Origin: DASZFV01 sp036494575
GTDB taxonomy: Bacteria; Myxococcota_A; Polyangia; Fen-1088
NCBI GenBank assembly: GCA_036494575.1
Contig: DASXOE010000018.1
Location: forward strand, 44,365 to 108,364
Length of the DNA: 64,000 bases
Reading direction: 5' to 3'
Shown: one piece after another, positions 46,416 through 55,400 of the stretch
How the letters are laid out: each line of letters starts with the position of its first letter
How positions within the stretch are numbered: position 1 is the first letter of the stretch
The notes under the pieces: generated by a model
What the model was told of the DNA's origin: nothing
The model's database searches: none
Seen by the model: the letters and a program-made list of their open reading frames with translations, nothing else
Made by a program: the position numbers and the translations under genes

Positions 46416-47333
46416 ATGCCCAGCGACGCCAACCGCGTCAAGTTCGTCGTCGGCGAGGCCGAGGCCGGGCTGCGCCTCGACCAGGCGCTCGCCGCGCGCG
46501 TGCCTGACCTTTCGCGGCGCCGCGCGCGCCTGCTGCTCGACATCGGCGGAGTGTTCGTCGATGGGCGGCGCGTGAAGGTCGCGGGGAGGGTCGTGCGGGC
46601 CGGCGAGACGGTCGTCGCCAACCTCGGAGGCGCGCTCGGGCGCGCGACGCAGAAGACCGGGCGCGACGCGCGCGCGCAGGACGAGGCCCGCCTGCCGCCG
46701 TTCGTGATCGTCTTCGAGGACGAGGATGTCGTGGTCGTCGACAAGCCCTCGGGCCTGCTGACGGCGCCCACGCCAGAGAGCGATCGCAACAACCTCGCGA
46801 GCTTGCTCGCGCGGCGCCCGGGCGGCGCGCTCGTGCACGTCGTCCACCGCATCGACCTCGAGACGAGCGGTCTGCTCGTCTTCGCCAAGACCGACGACGC
46901 CAACAGCGCGCTCTCGGAGCGGTTTCGCGCGCACGATCTCGGCCGTGAATACCTGGCCGTCGTCGCGGGCGCCTTCCCGGACGCGCTGCGCACCGTCGAT
47001 CGTCCCGTGGGCGGCAAGCGCGCCGTCACGCACGTCGCCATCGAGGAGCGTCTGGGCGCCGCCGCGACGTTCGTGCGCTGCCGGCTCGAGACGGGCCGCA
47101 CGCACCAGATTCGCCTGCACGTCCAGGCCGAGGGGCACCCCGTCCTGGGCGATCCGCGCTACGGGGGCGCGCCGATCGCCGCCGGGGCTGCGCGCCCGCC
47201 GCGCATGGCGCTGCACGCCACGGTGCTCGCCTTCGCGCACCCGCGTACGGGCGCGCCGTTGTCGTTCGCGAGCGCTTGGCCCGCCGACCTCGCCTCCTGG
47301 CTCGACGCGATCAGAAGCTCGGCGTCACGCTGA
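46416..47333 (+). CDS. RluA-family pseudouridine synthase
   Basis: A 305-residue RNA pseudouridine synthase. An N-terminal S4 domain (about 1-75, RLDQALAARVPDLSRRRARLL) precedes the catalytic domain with HRIDLETSGLLVF (catalytic D147), YLAVVAGAF, the ETGRTHQIRLHVQAEGHPVLGD block and a final MALHATVLAFAHP. It fits the RluC/RluD clade but the target uridine cannot be fixed. ATG 46416 is chosen; an earlier frame from 46338 is unrelated. It converges with the propeller gene two bases after its stop. Confidence 0.93.
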   Translation: MPSDANRVKFVVGEAEAGLRLDQALAARVPDLSRRRARLLLDIGGVFVDGRRVKVAGRVVRAGETVVANLGGALGRATQKTGRDARAQDEARLPPFVIVFEDEDVVVVDKPSGLLTAPTPESDRNNLASLLARRPGGALVHVVHRIDLETSGLLVFAKTDDANSALSERFRAHDLGREYLAVVAGAFPDALRTVDRPVGGKRAVTHVAIEERLGAAATFVRCRLETGRTHQIRLHVQAEGHPVLGDPRYGGAPIAAGAARPPRMALHATVLAFAHPRTGAPLSFASAWPADLASWLDAIRSSASR

Positions 47334-47335
47334 GC

Positions 47336-48754
47336 TCACCACCCCATGCCGACGTGGCTGGGCGTGCCGATGATGGTCCCGTTCGACCAATCGACCTCGA
47401 TGAAGCCGTGTCGCGTGTTCGCGAGGTTGGGGATGTACGTGGTCGACCTGCGCGTTGCCGTGTCGATGACGTCGCCGCCGTCCCCTATGTAGACGTACTT
47501 GCCGTTGCGGGAGTGCGTGATCCAGCCATCCTTGTCGCAGTCCCACACGCAAGGGTTCTCCGTGCCAGGATGGATCGCGTGATCGAAGGTGATGGTGGCC
47601 TTGATCTGAGGATCGTCCGAGCTGTCGTAAACGCGCACCTGGTTCATGCAGGTGTCGAGCACCCAGACCTCTTTGCCGTCCGGCGACAGCGACATGCCGT
47701 GGCTCGGGGCCGCCAGGCACGAGTCGGCGCCGAACTTCACGGTCTTGAGGAGCGTGCCCGTGGTCAAATCGGCGACCGAGAAGCCGCGGAAGGCGCTCCA
47801 GGTTATATAGGCCCTCGTCTCGGCGGCGTTGAGCGTGTAGGGGCGCACGCCCGCCGTCGCCGACGGCGACGGACCGACCTTCGTGATGGGAAGCCCGAAG
47901 ACGTAAAGGTACGTGTCCTGGGTGCCCCCGTAATAACGGTGGCCGTTCCGGAAGATCGTGTCGTGCGGCCCCATGCCCCCCGGCTCGGAGCCGATCGTCT
48001 TGCCATCGACGGCGCTCACGTAGTACCAGTTCCTGTCGTTCGTGTACTCGCCGGAGGGAACGTAGACGACGCCATCCCCCACCGAGGGCTGATCGACCCC
48101 GTGCGTGAACTGGACGTCGAACACGACCTTGTTCTGGAGCAAGCTCCAGGCGAGCAGGCTGCCGTTTTTCTTGGGTCCGTTCGAGGCTGGTCCGGCGCCG
48201 CCGTGGGTCATATAGAGGATGCCCGTCTTCGCGTCGGCATCGATGCCGCGTGCGGCATCGGTGATCGGGACACCGGTCCACATCCCGATCTGCGCCCACG
48301 TCCCCTCCTTGTACGCGTACATCGTGCCGGTGTTCATCGCCGTATAGAGGACGGGGCCGTCGAAAGCGTTGACGCTGCCTCCAGCCCCCGACGAAGCGCC
48401 CGCCGCGCCGGAGGTCCCCGCCGCACCTGCGGTTCCACCCGCTCCGGCGGTTCCGTCGGCGCGCGTGTCCGCGGCTCCGCCGTCGGCGCTGCCGGCCGCA
48501 CCGCTCGTTCCGCTCGACGCACCGGAGGCGCCGGCCGTCTCACCTGCCGTGCCATCGCCTGCCGTCCCCGCGGCACCGACGGTCGCCGTACCCGCGGCTC
48601 CTGACGGGACGCCGCCCGTGCTCCCGCCGCCGGCGCCCGGGGCTCCGGAGCTTCCGCCCCCGGCTCCGCTCGCGCCGCCGGAGTTTCCGGAGGCGCATTC
48701 GAGCGACCCGACCGCCAAAGCGCCAAGTGTGATGGCGATCAAGCCCTTCACCAT
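47336..48754 (-). CDS. secreted beta-propeller-like protein with G/A/S linker
   Basis: A 472-residue exported protein. M1 at 48754 gives a compact signal peptide (MVKGLIAITLGALAVGSLEC), possibly a lipoprotein at C20 although SLEC is not a canonical lipobox. Residues 21-125 are an extremely Gly/Ala/Ser/Thr-rich linker. The remainder has repeated propeller-type strands (DADAKTGILYMTHGG, SPDGKEVWVLDTCMNQVRVYD, NGKYVYIGDGGDVIDTATRR), like YncE/lactonase-type seven-bladed folds. It is likely surface-anchored. Starts at 48790 and 48799 are upstream but too close to the candidate promoter. Confidence 0.85.
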   Translation of the reverse strand: MVKGLIAITLGALAVGSLECASGNSGGASGAGGGSSGAPGAGGGSTGGVPSGAAGTATVGAAGTAGDGTAGETAGASGASSGTSGAAGSADGGAADTRADGTAGAGGTAGAAGTSGAAGASSGAGGSVNAFDGPVLYTAMNTGTMYAYKEGTWAQIGMWTGVPITDAARGIDADAKTGILYMTHGGAGPASNGPKKNGSLLAWSLLQNKVVFDVQFTHGVDQPSVGDGVVYVPSGEYTNDRNWYYVSAVDGKTIGSEPGGMGPHDTIFRNGHRYYGGTQDTYLYVFGLPITKVGPSPSATAGVRPYTLNAAETRAYITWSAFRGFSVADLTTGTLLKTVKFGADSCLAAPSHGMSLSPDGKEVWVLDTCMNQVRVYDSSDDPQIKATITFDHAIHPGTENPCVWDCDKDGWITHSRNGKYVYIGDGGDVIDTATRRSTTYIPNLANTRHGFIEVDWSNGTIIGTPSHVGMGW

Positions 48755-49133
48755 CCACCTTGGCCCGCCACTGTGCCCAACCCACCACATTTTCGCCATG
48801 GCGGCGGAAGGTATAGAGTTGACGATGTACCGTCAAGACCTACATCGTTTACGCCGATCACCCGCGGCCATCCCCGTAAACAGAGGTGAGGCGCGCCAAT
48901 TTTGAATACTTTGCTCGATCGTGACCTCCAATGACACGACCGGCCCATATATAGGTGAGCCTTCCGGCAGGGGGTCAACTCAAGGCCGAAGGGGGCTCGG
49001 TCGATGCGGTGTCGCGGCTCGAAGACTGACATTCAAGGTGGTCATCTCGCTGGGGTAGTTATTTTTGGCGCGGTTCGTTAAATTCAGACCCTTAAAGGTT
49101 CCGGGGTATCGGGGCGGAGGGAGAGGAAACGAC
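48755..49133. promoter_or_regulatory. divergent intergenic region with inverted repeat
   Basis: A non-coding 380-base gap between the propeller-like gene (minus) and a small hypothetical gene (plus). On the minus strand, TTGACG (48836-48831) and TATACC (48815-48810) are spaced 15 bases apart. The -35 half is one arm of a perfect inverted repeat, TTGACG-ATGTAC-CGTCAA (48819-48836), a candidate operator. The rest, to 49110, shows no clear structure apart from TATATAGG at 48949. Confidence 0.45.
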
Positions 49134-49439
49134 ATGAGAGAGCTCGAGACGGAGATTTTGGCGGCGGGTGAGGTCCGGCGGACTCTCGCGGACAGCCGCG
49201 ACATCCGGAGCGACGTCGAGTACCAGAACGACGTGAACGCGCTCCTCGCGCGGGTCGAGCATCTCCAGATGCCCTGGCGGTCACTGTCGGATCTGAACCC
49301 GGCACCCCTCGCGAGCGCGATCGTCGCCGACATGACGCCGCTGCCCGTGGCGCGCGCCGAGAAGGCCGCGCGCATCGGCCGCCTGGCGCCGCTGGTCGTG
49401 GCCCCTCGCGCGGTTCCTGTGACGTCCGCGCGTCGTTGA
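49134..49439 (+). CDS. hypothetical protein (101 aa)
   Basis: A short ORF with a strong purine-rich ribosome binding region (GGAGGGAGAGG, 49116-49126). The product (MRELETEILAAGEVRRTL...) is helical, with an acidic N-terminal half and an Ala/Pro/Val-rich end, without recognisable motif, signal peptide or cysteine. It is convergent with the giant TPR gene, 25 bases from its end, so it is not a shadow of that gene. I do not recognise its family. Confidence 0.5.
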   Translation: MRELETEILAAGEVRRTLADSRDIRSDVEYQNDVNALLARVEHLQMPWRSLSDLNPAPLASAIVADMTPLPVARAEKAARIGRLAPLVVAPRAVPVTSARR

Positions 49440-49464
49440 CCCGCGGGGGCTCGACGCGCGGGGC

Positions 49465-52400
49465 TCAGGCCGCCGCGGCGCGCGCGATCGCCGTGCCGAC
49501 CTTCTCGCGCAGCACGAAATAGTCCTCGCTGATCGCGAAGCGCAAGAGCTCGCGAAAGGCCTCGTGGGACTTCGCGAGCGCGCGCAGGTCGTCGGCCGGC
49601 CGGTCGGCGAGCGCGGCGCCCTCTTCGAGCACGAGCCGCGCCGCGGTCTTGAGATCGCCGCAGAGGAGGAGCCCGGCCCGGTTGCCCGTGTGCTGCACGA
49701 CGGCCCGCCAGCGCACGGAGCTCCACGACGTCGTGCCGAGCTCCTGGAAGAGCTCGACGAGGCGCTTCGACACTTTGTAGGGGACGTTCTTCTTGAGATC
49801 GGTCGCCGGATCGGCGCCCGCGTCCGAGGCGCGGCGGCGCGCGTGGCGCGGGTGGAAGGCCTTGAGGACGTTGCTGAAGAGCTGGGTGAACTGTTTCGGA
49901 CGCACGCCCGCCGCGAGGATGTACTCGGGGCGCGACAGCTCGAGGCCGCGCGCGAGCTCGAAGCGGACCTCGGCCGTTGGCGCCTCCTCGGCCAGGTGGC
50001 CGCCCACGACGAGCGCCGGCGGCGATTGCACGACGAGCGTGATGTCGTGGGCGCCCGGCGCTGCGGCGCCGCCCGCCTTGAGGTAGAGCGCCGTCTTTTT
50101 GTTGGCGAGCGCCTTGGCGACCTGGCCATAAATTTTGCCGAGGTCGAGGTCGGACATGGGCGAGACCTTGTCCTGGGCCGACACGCCGAAGTCCTCGACG
50201 TGCTGGCCGATGAGGCCGGGCGCGCCGTCCCACAGGGACGAAAAGATCTCCGCCATCGCGATCGCGTCGGGCATCGCGAGGTGGAGCTTGCGGTCCTGAT
50301 CGTCGATGGGCGCGGCGTAGGGATCCTCGGGCTTGAGCGTGGGCGAGGGATGCGTGTCGAGGTAGGCGTTCTCCTCGCGCGTCGTCTCGCCGAGGAGCGC
50401 CAGCACCTCGTAGCAGCAGCGCGAGCGATCGACGAAGCCGCGGCGCGCGTATCCGGCGGCGAGCGCGCGCAGCGAGTCCGAGCGCGTGACGTCCGCCATG
50501 AGCAGCCGGCGGTGGATCTCGGCGGCGGCGTCGGCGTGCTCGGGCTTGTCGCCGTAGAGGGCGACGAGCGCCTCGCGGGCGGGGAGGCGCTCGGGGTCGA
50601 GGGCGACCGCCGCTTCGAACGACCTCGTCGCGACGGCGGGATCGCGCTTGCGTTGAAGCTCGCCCTGGCGCTCCCACAGGCGCGCGCGGCGCGCTCGGGC
50701 GGCGCGCGTGCCGGCGTCGTCGGGGAGCTCGGGGAGCTCGGGGAGCGTGCGCGCGAGGCGGGCCTTGAGCGCCTTCTTGTCGATGGCCTTGTCTGCGAGG
50801 CCGCAGAGGGCGACGAGGGCGTCCTCATCGTACGGATCCTCGGCCAACGCTTGGTCGAGGAGGGCGGCCGCCTCCTTCGGGTTTCCGCGCTCAGCCATGA
50901 GGACGGCGGCGTCCCGGCGGCGCGCGGCGCGCTCCTTGGGATCCTTGACGAGGTCGATGAGCAGCGCCGAGGTGCGCGCCGCGGCCTCGCCGTCCCCGCG
51001 CTTGCGCTGCAGCTCGAGCGCCTTTTCGAGCAGGCCGACGTGCTCCTCGCGCGGCGGCCCCTCGGCCTTGAGGGCCTCCTCGTAGGCATTGAGGGCCTGG
51101 GCGTCGTCGTCGGACTCGAGGGCGAGATCGCCGAGCTGCTCCCAAAGGCGGGCGCGCTCCGCGAGGTCGGTCGTCGTCTCGGCCATGCGGCGCAGATACG
51201 TGGCGGCCTTTTGCGGCTCACCGCGCTCGAGCGCCAGGTCGGCGAGCGCACGCAGCGAGGCGCGGTGGGAGGGGCGCAGCGTGAGCGCCGCCTCGTACAG
51301 CGCCATGGCCTTCTCGGGCCGCCGCAGCTTCGTCTCAGCCTGCGCGGCGTGCGCCACGGCGTCGGCGACCTCCTCGGGGAACATGGCGGCGTCGGGGTGA
51401 TCGGCGAGCGGACCGAGGTGCAGCGCGGCCTCCCGCCACTTGCCCGCGCGGAAGCGGTTTTCGCCGAGCGACAGCTTCGTGAGCAGCTGGCCGCCGTTCA
51501 TGCGGTCGGCCTCGACGAGCTGGCGATACGCCTCGTCGAGCTTGCCCAGCTTTTCGTGCACCTCGGCGAGGCGCTGGTAGAGGCGCGCGGCCTGCTGCGG
51601 CTGCGTTCGCAGCTTGCGCACCGCCTCCGTGAGGCGTTTTTCGGCCAGCTCCCACTGGCCTTCTTTGTAGTAGATGTCGGCGATGGCGAGCACGGCGGGC
51701 AGATGCTCGGGCGCGAGGGCGAGCGCCTCGTCGAGCCGCTGCTGGGCCGCGGCGGCGTCGCCGAATCCTTCCCACGCGGCGCGGCCGAGATCGGTGAGCA
51801 CGGCCGCGCGAATCTCCGGCTCGCTCGCATTGTCGAGCTGGCGCTCGAGGATGCCCCGCGCCTCGTCCCAGTGGCCCTGCGATGCGAGCAAGGCGGCCAG
51901 TCCGCGCAGAGCCTCGCCGTGCGTCGGGTCCTCGACGAGGGCCTCCTCGAAGCAGGTGCGCGCGTGCTCGGGCAGCGAGAGCTGCTCGCGGTACACGCGC
52001 CCCGCGTCGAGCAGCGCCTCGACGGCGTCGCCGCCGGGCGTGCCGCGCAGCGCGCGCGCCTGGCGCACGCGGGTCTCGGCGTAGTGCTGGAAGTCGTTCT
52101 CCTTGAGGTAGAGCCGCGCGAGCGCGGCGAGCGCCGCCGGGTTTTCGGGCGAGGCCTTGAGGGCCGACTCGACCTCCTTGCGCGCCGCCTCGGGGTCGTT
52201 CAGATCGTCGAGCCTGAGCAGCGACAGCTCGAGGCTGAGCCCCGCAACGCGCTTGAGGATCTCGGGCGAGCTGCCCATGGCGCGCTCGATCTCGATGCGC
52301 CGCGAGAGGACGCGCGCCGCCTCGTGCGCCAGTCCCGCGCGCCGCAGGTTGCGCAGCAGGACCACCATGAGCTCGTCGTCGCGAATGGCGTCGTCGCCGA

Positions 52401-55400
52401 GCTCACGCACGGCGGCGGCCGCCGCCTCCGGGTTCGCGAGCCTGTCCTCGAGGATGCGGGCGCGTCTCCGCACGAGCTCGACGCGCTCGACGCCGCTCGC
52501 GAGGGCGACGCGTCGGCCCAGCGTCTCCTGTAGATCGTCGAAGTGACCGTGCGTCTCGTGCAGGCGATCGAGGGCCGCGAGGGCTTCGCCGTCGTCGGGC
52601 GTTTGCGCGAGCAGGGCCTGGTAGGCCTCGATCGCGCGATCGGGCTGCCCGAGCTCCTTCTCGTACACGAAGGCGACGCGCAGGCGCAGCGCGCGCGCGG
52701 CCTCGGCGTCGGGCACGACGTCGGCGTGCCGCTGCAGGCTCTCGACGACCTTGGCCCAGAGGCCCACGCGCGAGTACAGTCGCTCGAGCGCCTCGTAGGC
52801 GTCGGGCGTCGCGGCGACGTCAGGGGCGCCGGCGGCGGCCTCGGCGGCCTCGGCGACGTAGCGCTCGAGCGTGTCGACGGCCTCGTAGGGTTTCTCGAGT
52901 CGGTCCTCGTACAGCGTGGCGAGCTCGCGCATCTTGGCGCGCCGCTCGGGACCCGCGGGCAGGGCCTCCGTGCCGGCGCTCGTGCGCTTGTCGAGGACGT
53001 CCGCGAGATCCTCGTATCGCATCTCCGCGCGCGAGAGCTCCTCGACGCGCCCCAGCGCGACGGTGTCGTCCGACTTGAGGCTCAGGATCGCGCGATAGAT
53101 CTCCTCGGCCTTGTCGACCTGCCCGAGGCGCTCGCGGATGCGCGCGACGTCGTGGTGAAGCGCGACGGCGCGCTCGACGGCGCCGAACTCGTCGATGGCG
53201 CCGAGGTAGATCGCGGCGACGCGATCCCACACTTCGTAGACCGCGCCCATGCGGTCGAGCTCGGCGCGCACGGTCTCGTCCGTCGCGTCCAGGCGAAAGG
53301 CGCGCTCGATCGCGTCGAGCGCGCGCTCGACGTCCTTTGCGCCTTTCTCCCAGAGCGCGACGATCTTGAGCAGGTAAACGCGGCGCTCGTCGGTGTCCTC
53401 GGCGGGGAGGGCGTCATAGGCTGCGGCCAGCTCCTCCCAGGGCGTCGCGAACCGTGACTGATCTCCCCTCCGCGCCGGCGAAGGTGGCGGCGGCGGGGGC
53501 GGGGCCGCCGCGACGATGTCGTCGTCTTCGCCCTCGAGGGCTTCGTCGAGATCCTCCTCGGACAGCTCGACATCGGCTGCCTCGCCAGTCGCGTCGTCGA
53601 CCTTGACGTCGATGTCTGCCGTCGTGAGCAGCGCCGCCTCGAGGTCGTCGGCGGAGGAGCTCGCGCCGGGCTCGGCGGCATCGACGTCGTCGACGTCTTC
53701 GCGGGCCCCCGCCGGAGACGACGCGGCGACGCCCGCGTCGGTCGTGAGACGCGATTCGAGGATGTCGGCGTCCTCGGTCACGACGGCCGCCACGGCGACT
53801 GGCTCGTTGCGGGTCTCGGGCGCGCCGTCGTAGCGGCCGATGAGAGCGGCCAGGCGCCACAGGTGGCCCGTGATCTCGTCATCGTCGGGCGCGAGGCGGA
53901 AGGCGTTCAGGTACGCGCGGAAAGCCCGCACGAGGTCCTTGACCTCGTGCTCGACGAGGTAGGCCGCGTTGCGCGCGATGGACAGCTTCTCGGGCAGGTC
54001 CTCGGCGAGGGCGAAGAGCTGGCCCTGCACCTTGAGAGCCTCCTCCCAGCGGTTCGTCGCGCGCGCCAGGCGCAGGATCTCGTCGCGCGTCGCCGCGATC
54101 TCGGGCGCGAGCGCGAAGCTGCGCAAGAATTCGTCGAGGGCACCCGAGGCGTCGTTCATGCGCGTCTCGCGGACGACAGCACGCAGCCGGAGGATCTCGA
54201 CGCGCTCGGCGAGCTCGCCGCGACCGCGCGCGACGCGCGTGTACACGTCGAGGAGACCGGCCCAGTCGCCCGTCCGCTCGGCGAGCCGCTCGATGCCGGG
54301 AAGGAGCTCGCGGCCCGTCGGATCGGCGGGCAGCGCCTCGCGCAAGGTCGCGAAGGCACGCGCCGGGTCGGCCAGCTTCTCCTCGCAGACGAAGGCGATC
54401 TTCAGGGACGCCGCGAGCTGGTCGGTGGGCTCCGTGGCGCGGGCACGGGCGCCCTCGTAGATCTGGATGAGCTCCTCGAAGAGACCGTGACGCTCGGCCG
54501 TCGCGTCGACGAGCTGGAGGGCCTCGGCGTCGGGGCTCTCGTTGTAGGCGCGCCGCACCCACTCGAACGCCAGGCTTGGATCGGCGAGCTGGTCTTCGTA
54601 GAGCTTCGCGATCTCGAGCATGAGCTGACGCCGCGCGGCCGGCTCCGGGATCTGGTCGAGGAGCTTCTCGTCGGTGAAGGCGAGACGCTGGTGGTTCCCC
54701 ATCGTGGCGTAAAGGGCCGCGAGCGCCTGGAGCGCCTCGAGGTTGTCGGCGTCGATCTCGAGCACGCGCTCGAAGGCCGTGACGGCCTTCTTCTCGTCGC
54801 CGAGGCGGTCGCGCCACAGCACGCCCACCTCGAGGGCGCGCGGCGTCCGCTGCGCGGGATCCTCCGTGAGGAAGAGCTGCCGCTCCGCGACCTTGACGAC
54901 GCGCGCCCAGTCCTGGTTGCGCTCGTAGAGCGCGCGCAGACGCTCGTGCGCGACCCACGATCTCGGATCGAGCTCCGCGACGACTTGCTCGAGACCGCGC
55001 GCGGCCTCGTCGAGGTTGCGCAGCCGCTCGTCGAAGATCTGGGCGCGGAGCAGCGCGAGCTCGACGGCGCGCGCCGGCTCCTTCGCGAGCGGCACCTGGC
55101 GCTCGAGGATGCGCACGAGGGTGGCCCAGTCGCCCTCGCCCGTGTAGATGCGCGAGAGCGCCTCGAGCGCCTCGGCGTCGCCGGGCAGGATTTCGCACAG
55201 CTGCTCCCAATTTCGCCGCGCCCGCGCGATGTCGTGCAGCGTCTGCTCGTTGAGGCGGGCGAGGGCGCGTATGTAATCGGCCTGGGCCGCGGGGTCGGCC
55301 ACGACGCGCTCAACCTGCAGGTCGAGGACGCGCGCGAGCTCGGCGGGCTGGCCCAGGGTCACGTAGAGGGCCTCGAGAGCGGCGAGCGCGCGGGCGTCGT

